Part shown: one piece after another, positions 1 to 4,355 of the stretch
How the letters are laid out: every line of letters begins with the position of its first letter
Numbering within the stretch: position 1 is the stretch's first letter
Assembly: GCA_016292335.1 (NCBI GenBank)
Contig: JAECRX010000043.1
Location: forward strand, 1 to 10,330
Direction of reading: 5' to 3'
DNA length: 10,330 bases
Source of the DNA: Candidatus Sifarchaeum subterraneum
GTDB taxonomy: Archaea > Asgardarchaeota > Sifarchaeia > Sifarchaeales > Sifarchaeaceae
Notes under the pieces: generated by a model
Told to the model about the DNA's origin: nothing
Seen by the model: only the letters and a program-made list of their open reading frames with translations
Databases searched by the model: none
Position numbers and translations under genes: made by a program

Positions 1-2
1 GA

Positions 3-110
3 GAAAAAGAACTATTAAGAAGGGAGCGTAAAAAACTAGAAGAAGAAATAAGAAAAATGGAGATTCCACCAAAAGAAAAAATAAAAACTAAAACTCCTCA
101 ACGGTATTAA
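3..110 (+). CDS. C-terminal end of an unidentified protein (partial, 5' end outside window)
   Basis: An open frame enters from the left edge and closes with TAA at 108-110, giving 35 residues. They are very rich in Lys, Glu and Arg, with a heptad-like run (ELLRRERKKLEEEIRKME) suggesting the end of a coiled coil, then a basic, Pro-containing tail ending in QRY. The other two plus frames have early stops, which supports this frame. The fragment is too short to assign a family. A T-rich stretch shortly after the stop may end its transcript. Confidence 0.6.
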   Translation, partial: EKELLRRERKKLEEEIRKMEIPPKEKIKTKTPQRY

Positions 111-130
111 CATCAATATGATTAAGTTTA

Positions 131-144
131 ATGTTTTTTATTTG
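131..144 (+). terminator. U-rich 3' end after the first gene
   Basis: A run of six T (134-139) followed by further T-rich sequence lies about 20 bases past the stop at 110. Archaeal RNA polymerase commonly terminates at such U-tracts without a hairpin. No stem was found. Confidence 0.25.
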
Positions 145-242
145 TATTGCATTCGATTATATTCGAAAAGATGATAAAGTTAGCGTATTTCAGTGATTCG
201 TAATACCAAATGAATACTTGATAAATCTTCTTTTAACCCAAA

Positions 243-449
243 GTTCGAGAAGTCCCTATCCTATAGGGTAGGGACGTGCGAACCAAAAAATACATATAAA
301 TACTATGAAGGCTAAAATAGAAACAGAAGTAGTCCACGACCCTGGAAGGACAATGGATAGTAGTCTTGTGAAGAGACCGATGAGAATAAGCTTTCCAGTT
401 GTGAAGCAGCCTTCTCATGAAGCTCCCTGCTTTAGCTGGGGGGCAGCCC
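243..449 (+). mobile_element. Relic of an IS605-family TnpB element (element 1): left hairpin, TnpB tail, right-end hairpin
   Basis: The left part is a long hairpin. GTCCCTA at 252-258 begins a 12-base arm pairing with the arm ending GGGAC at 275 (one G:T pair), and the helix is extended outward by GTTCG (243-247) with CGAAC (279-283). The right part is the typical TnpB right-end layout: GAAG followed by a hairpin at 422-444 that overlaps the last codons of the tnpB frame. Between them lies only a decayed TnpB C-terminus. Most of tnpB and any tnpA are gone, so this is an internally deleted, MITE-like copy. The retained part corresponds to the region from which TnpB omega-RNA is normally made. 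A second copy with the same architecture but little base identity lies at 2749-2936. The exact outer ends are uncertain. Confidence 0.6.
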
Positions 450-463
450 ACTACTACCGTTAG
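272..463 (+). pseudogene. TnpB C-terminal remnant
   Basis: This frame is open from 272 to TAG at 461-463. Its distal part reads RISFPVVKQ...EAPCFSWG, which resembles the tail of archaeal TnpB proteins (typically VKQEAP followed by SFSWG or similar), with the last residues encoded by the right-end hairpin, as is usual for this family. Nothing recognisable of the RuvC catalytic motifs is left in this copy, and there is no credible start. It is a dead fragment; at most the RNA could be functional. Assignment rests on the tail motif plus the flanking hairpins. Confidence 0.5.
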
Positions 464-622
464 TCTAATAGCATAGCTTAAGGGTATGACTCTTTGTGAA
501 GAAGTATTATATCGGACATAAATACGTCTTAAAAGCTTACCCTTACTCCCGATTCCTCCGTATTCCTTGAGTTAGTGGACGAGTTCCCTTGAAAGGGAAA
601 AAGTAAAACATCACTTAATAAT
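464..622. other. Intergenic stretch with inverted repeats, no gene seen
   Basis: No open frame of interest. TAAGGGTA (479-486) and TACCCTTA (538-545) could pair across about 50 bases, and TTCCCTTGAAAGGGAA (584-599) forms a compact 6-7 bp hairpin about 70 bases before the Ubl start. These may be remains of the neighbouring mobile element or part of a structured leader; the sequence does not decide. Confidence 0.3.
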
Positions 623-632
623 TCTTAAATTA
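623..632 (+). promoter_or_regulatory. TATA-like box for the Ubl gene
   Basis: The AT-rich TCTTAAATTA motif is centred near 628. With the usual archaeal spacing of about 26 bases, transcription would start near 655. That is upstream of the ATG at 671 but downstream of the ATG at 647, so it favours the shorter Ubl. Confidence 0.4.
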
Positions 633-670
633 AAAAACAAATTTTTATGAAAAAAAAGGATGGATGTCTA

Positions 671-1015
671 ATGTCTGAAGATTTTGACGAAGATTTAGAA
701 GAACCTGTTAAAGAGAAGACCCCAGAAATCACTGCCAAAACGCCACCTCCTACACCTGTAGTGGAAGGAAAACAAATTAACATTTACTTTACGTCTACGA
801 TTGGGCCAGGTGAGAAGAAACAAAAACTACTCGTTGATACCGGTTATAGAGTGGGCGACGTTAAAGAGACTGTCGCCAATTTATTTGGACTGAACCCAGC
901 GGATTTTCATATGTCTCATGGCGGGGCTACAATGGAAGATTCCAACCCCTTGGAGGATTATAATATAAATGATGGAGATACTGTCCTCTTAATCCCCGCA
1001 AGCACAGCAGGTTGA
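671..1015 (+). CDS. Ubiquitin-like modifier protein (beta-grasp, single C-terminal Gly)
   Basis: A 114-residue ubiquitin-like protein, the probable conjugated modifier of this cluster. Residues 1-34 form an acidic then Pro/Thr-rich, probably disordered extension. Residues 35-114 align with ubiquitin along the whole fold: a first strand QINIYF, the helix segment VGDVKETVANLFGL (ubiquitin ENVKAKIQDKEGI), and LEDYNINDGDTV, matching ubiquitin's LSDYNIQKESTL almost position for position. The chain ends IPASTAG, a single terminal Gly with no extension, so no proteolytic maturation seems necessary; ubiquitin itself ends in GG. I chose ATG 671 over the in-frame ATG at 647 because GGATGG sits at a suitable distance and the TATA-like box near 628 places the transcript start after 647. 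Its E1, E2, JAMM and RING-like partners follow on the same strand. The family is clear; ubiquitin-type versus sulfur-carrier use is inferred from the neighbours. Confidence 0.88.
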   Translation: MSEDFDEDLEEPVKEKTPEITAKTPPPTPVVEGKQINIYFTSTIGPGEKKQKLLVDTGYRVGDVKETVANLFGLNPADFHMSHGGATMEDSNPLEDYNINDGDTVLLIPASTAG

Positions 1016-1070
1016 ACTCAATCCGTTTCTCATGCGTCACCTGACACGAACAAATTAATTTGATTATTCG

Positions 1071-1102
1071 AAGGGGAATAATTCCCCTTAAACACTTTTT
1101 TT
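1071..1102 (+). terminator. Hairpin plus T-run after the Ubl gene
   Basis: AAGGGGAAT and ATTCCCCTT (1071-1089) form a near-perfect short inverted repeat, followed within a few bases by seven T (1096-1102). It lies 55 bases after the Ubl stop and probably ends that transcript, so the Ubl would be expressed separately from the E1. Confidence 0.6.
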
Positions 1103-1123
1103 AATATAATAATAATCACTAGT

Positions 1124-1246
1124 ATGCAAACGAAAGAAATACATAGAGGCAAAAAACTTACTCTTAGGCGGGAAATCACGGAAGAAGAGTTACTACATTT
1201 CTATAAACCTGCTTACTTACTAGAGTCGAATCCAACAGAGGAGTGA
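1124..1246 (+). CDS. Possible small protein, 40 residues, unknown
   Basis: ATG at 1124 to TGA at 1244-1246, 40 residues, charged, with a helix-prone segment RREITEEELLHFYKP. There is no Shine-Dalgarno site, but an AT-rich TTTAATATAA lies 15-25 bases before the ATG. The same frame continues after two adjacent stops (TGA TAG) into a second small open frame (1262-1378), so this could be the first half of a decayed gene of about 80 codons rather than a real small protein. I recognise no family. Confidence 0.3.
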   Translation: MQTKEIHRGKKLTLRREITEEELLHFYKPAYLLESNPTEE

Positions 1247-1261
1247 TAGAGAAAGATCAGG

Positions 1262-1378
1262 GTGTATGTGACGAATAAACGCCTCCTTTACCCAAAAGAT
1301 GAGTTGAAACGTGCAATCTCCTCCTTTGCGGCACATTATACCTTCCATATGAATTTATACAGTTACTTGTGCCCATGA
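1262..1378 (+). CDS. Possible small ORF, 38 residues, or second half of a decayed gene
   Basis: GTG at 1262 to TGA at 1376-1378, in the same frame as the 40-residue ORF before it and separated by TGA TAG at 1244-1249. The product begins VYVTNKRLLYPKDELKRAIS and looks protein-like in composition (mixed hydrophobic and charged residues, a helix-like DELKRAI), but it has no clear start signal. It may be a fragment of a broken gene. No family recognised. Confidence 0.22.
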   Translation: MYVTNKRLLYPKDELKRAISSFAAHYTFHMNLYSYLCP

Positions 1379-1399
1379 CTATACACATTCCCAAGAGGG

Positions 1400-1407
1400 A
1401 TTTAAAT
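1400..1407 (+). promoter_or_regulatory. TATA-like box for the E1 gene
   Basis: ATTTAAAT preceded by the purine-rich GAGGG lies about 45 bases before the E1 start codon. The predicted transcript start near 1430 leaves a short leader containing a GGTG element (1438-1441). Confidence 0.45.
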
Positions 1408-1447
1408 GCCTCTTGATTTTGAGTCGAGATAAAGACTGGTGTGAAAG

Positions 1448-2668
1448 TTGAAAGAATCCGATTTTTTCAGTGAAGAATTAACATTTGAAGAACGAGTACT
1501 ATATGATCGACAGTTCAGGCTCGATGGCTGGGACCAGAAAATAATTAAAAATTCACGGATATTGATTGCAGGCATAGGAGGGCTGGGGTGCGAGATCGCT
1601 AAGAATCTGGCAATGTTAGGAGTTGGGCACCTCGATCTAGTTGACGTGGATATAATCGAACATTCGAATCTAAACAGGCAAATCCTCTTTGCAGGTGCCA
1701 AAATGGGTGCACCCAAAGCCTCGGTCGCCGCTGCCAGGTTAAAAGAAATTAACCCGAACGTCACGGTCAAGGGTTACCACACCTCACTTGAAAGACTTGA
1801 TCCCGCAATCTATGTAGCTGTCGATGTGGTCGTTGGCGGGCTGGACTCAATGAATGCAAGATTTAACCTGAATGTGCAATGCGTGCGCTTCAAGAAACCA
1901 CTTGTTGACAGCGGTGTCGCAGGTTATCACGGCCACATTTACACGACCTTTCCGTATGAAAACGCGTGTGTTGAATGTTATCCAATTCCTGCCTCTGAAA
2001 TGGACGAAATGGCGGCTTGTACGGTTGTGGGGATCCCTAGAAAAAGAGTTCATTGTCTTTTTAAGGCAAATTTACTCTTCAAGGAAAAGTTTAATCAGGA
2101 TCTTGACCCGAAAAACATTGAACACATCAATTTCATTCAAAAAGAAGCAAATGAACTCGTAACGCGCTATAATTTCTTGCCGTTATTTTCGCAAGCCGAG
2201 GTCATTAAATTTGTCGACTGGCACGATCCGGGGATAATAACGATAAATGCAGTCATTTCAGCTCTCCAGTCGCATGAAACTATCAAGATTTTGCACTGGA
2301 TGGCAGGAAATGATGGATTGGGGGAACCGATTAAATCATACATCATATTTAATGCGATGACAATGAAATTTCACTCGATAGAAAAGAAAAGAAATCCCCA
2401 ATGCACGCAGTGCGGTGACAATGTGCGGAGGGTTAACATTAAAATTCACCGCGATGCTCATTGCAAGGAAATAATCAATGCACTTCTAGAAATGGGTTTA
2501 GTACCGGACCCTGAAATGGAACCAATTTTAACTATAATGGACTTTGATATGATAAAGGAAATAGATCTCGATCATACGCCTTATCAAAACGAATTAAGAG
2601 ATCTTGAACTTGTTACTGCTGCAGGGTTTAAAGATGGAGAAATTTTTATAACTTTAAATATCATTTAG
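1448..2668 (+). CDS. E1-like ubiquitin-activating enzyme with C-terminal ubiquitin-fold domain
   Basis: A 406-residue enzyme expected to adenylate the Ubl C-terminus with ATP and carry it as a thioester before transfer to the E2. The adenylation domain holds YDRQFRLDGW (19-28), the nucleotide loop GIGGLG (42-47), the acidic/Arg motif DVD...SNLNRQ (66-78) and Asp133. Two zinc-binding pairs, C174/C177 and C319/C322, match ThiF/E1 enzymes. Cys191 in ACTVVGIPRKRVHC corresponds to the catalytic Cys segment of UBA3 and Uba1 (CTxxxxP...H). Residues about 328-406 form a ubiquitin-fold domain like the E2-docking end of UBA3, which bacterial MoeB and ThiF lack. The length is close to UBA3/UBA5, far shorter than Uba1. 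Start: TTG at 1448 is the first usable codon after the in-frame TGA at 1442; GGTGTGA just before may serve as Shine-Dalgarno site. Confidence 0.93.
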   Translation: MKESDFFSEELTFEERVLYDRQFRLDGWDQKIIKNSRILIAGIGGLGCEIAKNLAMLGVGHLDLVDVDIIEHSNLNRQILFAGAKMGAPKASVAAARLKEINPNVTVKGYHTSLERLDPAIYVAVDVVVGGLDSMNARFNLNVQCVRFKKPLVDSGVAGYHGHIYTTFPYENACVECYPIPASEMDEMAACTVVGIPRKRVHCLFKANLLFKEKFNQDLDPKNIEHINFIQKEANELVTRYNFLPLFSQAEVIKFVDWHDPGIITINAVISALQSHETIKILHWMAGNDGLGEPIKSYIIFNAMTMKFHSIEKKRNPQCTQCGDNVRRVNIKIHRDAHCKEIINALLEMGLVPDPEMEPILTIMDFDMIKEIDLDHTPYQNELRDLELVTAAGFKDGEIFITLNII

Positions 2669-2690
2669 ACAAAATGAATGAATTTCAAGA

Positions 2691-2702
2691 TTTTTTATTT
2701 TT
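2691..2702 (+). terminator. U-rich 3' end after the E1 gene
   Basis: Six T, an A and further T lie about 22 bases past the E1 stop, without a stem. This is typical of archaeal U-tract termination. Confidence 0.35.
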
Positions 2703-2748
2703 CTAAATATTCTCTCGATGTATTAGATAGATTAACTTTATCGTCAGG

Positions 2749-2936
2749 AAGTCCCCTTCCGAGAGGGAGGGGATAAGAGTTGATAAAGATAAATAGGGAC
2801 TATAACGCATCTCTGAACATCTTATATGCGGGGTTGGGACGACCCTCTGGGCCTCTGGAGATGGAACCTCTACGGGTTATTCCCGCAAGTTCTGTCATTG
2901 AAGGAGGAAGCCCCCTGCGATAGCTGGGGGTAGTTC
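2749..2936 (+). mobile_element. Relic of an IS605-family TnpB element (element 2) between E1 and E2
   Basis: The left hairpin TCCCCTTCC-GAGA-GGGAGGGGA (2752-2773) has a nine-pair stem, one pair being T:G, with a GAGA tetraloop. It is followed directly by a TnpB C-terminal frame (2777-2923). The right end, GAAG then CCCCC...GGGGG (2911-2930) and TAGTTCAC, is the classical right-end hairpin of IS200/IS605 tnpB elements, with the stop codon inside the hairpin loop. Compared with an autonomous element, nearly all of tnpB is deleted. The unit retains the sequence that normally yields omega-RNA. The E2 gene begins about 45 bases downstream, so any transcript from this relic would read toward E2. 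Confidence 0.75.
2777..2923 (+). pseudogene. tnpB: TnpB C-terminal fragment with RuvC-III motif
   Basis: The frame is open from just after TAA (2774-2776) to TAG at 2921, 48 residues. It contains NRDYNASLNIL, the third RuvC motif of TnpB (usually DRDxNAAxNI) with the first Asp changed to Asn, and then the usual Gly/Pro-rich tail (GLGRPSGPLEMEPL) ending EGGSPLR, whose last codons fall in the right-end hairpin as in intact archaeal copies. About seven-eighths of the gene, including the other catalytic segments and the start, is missing, so it cannot encode a nuclease. Any activity would have to be at the RNA level and need TnpB from elsewhere. Confidence 0.75.
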
Positions 2937-2972
2937 ACATAGTATAGAAAAACAGGAATAATTGATCTAAAT

Positions 2973-2978
2973 GGTGAT
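2973..2978 (+). promoter_or_regulatory. Shine-Dalgarno site of the E2 gene
   Basis: GGTGAT, complementary to the archaeal 16S rRNA 3' end, lies 3 bases before ATG 2982 and fixes that start. The same sequence at nearly the same spacing occurs before RidA, which suggests this genome uses short Shine-Dalgarno spacing. Confidence 0.7.
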
Positions 2979-2981
2979 AAA

Positions 2982-3509
2982 ATGAGCTTGAGGAGTAGCC
3001 GAATTTCGCAAGATTATGCAGCACTGAAAAAAATGCTGAAGGATGGTTTAATTGCCCAATTAAAGCCTCTTAATTCGGGCAAAAAAAGCATAGATCACCT
3101 TGGTATCACGTTAATTGGACCTAAGGGAACTCCATATCAAGGAGGTCTGTTCAAACTTGAAATTAAATTCCCGTCGGACTATCCACGCTTCCCTCCCTTT
3201 GTACGTATGCATACAGGTATATGGCACCCCAATTTTTGGCCAAAACCTCACGAGTACCCTGGACAACGAAACATCTGTCTTGCTCTTATCGATCCGTATT
3301 TTGTAGGTAAAAAAGGCGGGTGGAGTCCATCAAAAACTATTGTGGCTGTTATACAATCAATACTGGCAATGTTGAATACACGCGGACAATACGTTAATCC
3401 AACAAACGTTTACAATAAGAAAGCAGCACTTGAGTTGATAAATGATCCCAAGAGGTTCGAAAAAAAAGTGCGGCATTTGGTCAAAAAATTTGCTAAGAAA
3501 AGATGGTAA
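2982..3509 (+). CDS. E2-like ubiquitin-conjugating enzyme (UBC fold)
   Basis: A 175-residue UBC-domain protein expected to take the Ubl from the E1 as a thioester and pass it to substrate lysines. The order of motifs is canonical: GPKGTPYQGGLFKLEIKFPSDYP (46-68, here GTPYxGG...FPxxYP), FPP (70-72), the HPN triad (82-84), the active-site Cys99 in RNICLALI, WSPSKTI (114-120, matching the WSP segment after the catalytic Cys), and a C-terminal helix ending in many Lys and Arg. Fifteen residues separate Asn84 from Cys99, several more than in typical E2s, so there is a small insertion beside the active site (FWPKPHEYPGQR). HPN excludes a UFC1- or ATG-type E2. The JAMM gene follows after 20 bases and the RING-like gene after that, so they probably form an operon. 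The basic tail could contact membrane or nucleic acid. Confidence 0.95.
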   Translation: MSLRSSRISQDYAALKKMLKDGLIAQLKPLNSGKKSIDHLGITLIGPKGTPYQGGLFKLEIKFPSDYPRFPPFVRMHTGIWHPNFWPKPHEYPGQRNICLALIDPYFVGKKGGWSPSKTIVAVIQSILAMLNTRGQYVNPTNVYNKKAALELINDPKRFEKKVRHLVKKFAKKRW

Positions 3510-3529
3510 ACACGAAAGAGGCCTGTTAA

Positions 3530-4315
3530 ATGAATAATAGTGGTGGATCGAATAAGGATTCAATAGATTTAGAGGAATTGAGAAAGAAAATCAAGGAAGA
3601 ATTAAAAAAAGAACTTCTTGAAGAAATCCGCCGTGAATTAAAGTCTGAAGAAAATGAATCACCAGAAGAAATTTCTTCCCTACCAAGTGATAAATTAGCG
3701 ACTATAGAAACACCTCTAGAAACACCGGCCCCGATTGAGCCTGCGAAAGATGATGAAACCATAACCATTTCGATTACGGCTATCCTTAAAATTGCAAGCC
3801 ATTCATTCAAATATGCCAATTCTAAAGTTCCGAGGAATCAATGGGTAGAAGTTATAGGTCTTTTAGCAGGAAAACTAGATGACGATGGTCGTACACTTCA
3901 TTTAGAAGACGCTTATCCAATGGGGCATGGCTCGGCCGTGTATGCTGAAATCAAGGATTATAAAAATTATGTGAGGGCATTCAATGATATCAAAAAGAAA
4001 AATTCATTCATTTGTGGCTGGTACCATTCTCACCCCTCTTATGGACTTTTTATGAGCATGGAGGATTTCGCTACTCAAATTAGATACCAGAAACTATGGG
4101 ATAAGGCTATCGCGCTCGTGATTGACCCTTCCTTAATTGACGGAACATCATTAGGGCTTAAGATTTTCAGGGCTGATTTAGAATCTATGAAGTGGTTTGC
4201 TGTACCTTTTACTGTAAAAAGCCCACTTGATACACGTATATTACCGGAACTGTTGGGGTTTATATCCCCGATAATAGAGGGAAAAGCAATATATCTCGAA
4301 TATGATGAAGATTAA
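3530..4315 (+). CDS. JAMM/MPN+ metalloprotease, Rpn11-like deubiquitinase
   Basis: A 261-residue zinc isopeptidase of the JAB1/MPN/Mov34 family, expected to cleave the Ubl from modified proteins. Residues about 10-45 are a highly charged predicted coiled coil (EELRKKIKEELKKELLEEIR), followed by a Pro/Thr-rich linker to about 75. The MPN domain (about 78-228) carries every JAMM residue: catalytic Glu107 in VEVIGLLAG, and H166, H168, S176 and D179 in GWYHSHPSYGLFMSMED. WYHSHPxxG matches Rpn11 and CSN5 closely, as does ALVIDP (195-200). The tail is acidic. A GAGG (about 3519) precedes ATG 3530. It sits 20 bases after the E2 and 40 bases before the RING-like gene. Because the Ubl ends at its Gly, this enzyme is more likely a deconjugase than a maturation protease. 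The coiled coil may dock it to a partner. Confidence 0.94.
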   Translation: MNNSGGSNKDSIDLEELRKKIKEELKKELLEEIRRELKSEENESPEEISSLPSDKLATIETPLETPAPIEPAKDDETITISITAILKIASHSFKYANSKVPRNQWVEVIGLLAGKLDDDGRTLHLEDAYPMGHGSAVYAEIKDYKNYVRAFNDIKKKNSFICGWYHSHPSYGLFMSMEDFATQIRYQKLWDKAIALVIDPSLIDGTSLGLKIFRADLESMKWFAVPFTVKSPLDTRILPELLGFISPIIEGKAIYLEYDED

Positions 4316-4355
4316 ATGAGAAATTTTTCATTAGAATTTGGGCGGTAAATAAATA

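Noticed and set aside
233..451. 72-codon minus-strand open frame
   Set aside because: It runs through the hairpins of the TnpB relic and owes its openness to palindromic sequence. No start signal or family feature.
647..670. Upstream ATG at 647 as the start of the Ubl protein
   Set aside because: The TATA-like box near 628 puts the transcript start after 647, the extra residues (MKKKDGCL) look unlike a coding N-terminus, and GGATGG better serves ATG 671.
2752..2930. The two hairpins as a riboswitch or terminator pair ahead of E2
   Set aside because: The TnpB C-terminal frame with its RuvC-III motif and the stop codon inside the second hairpin show that this is an IS605-type end.
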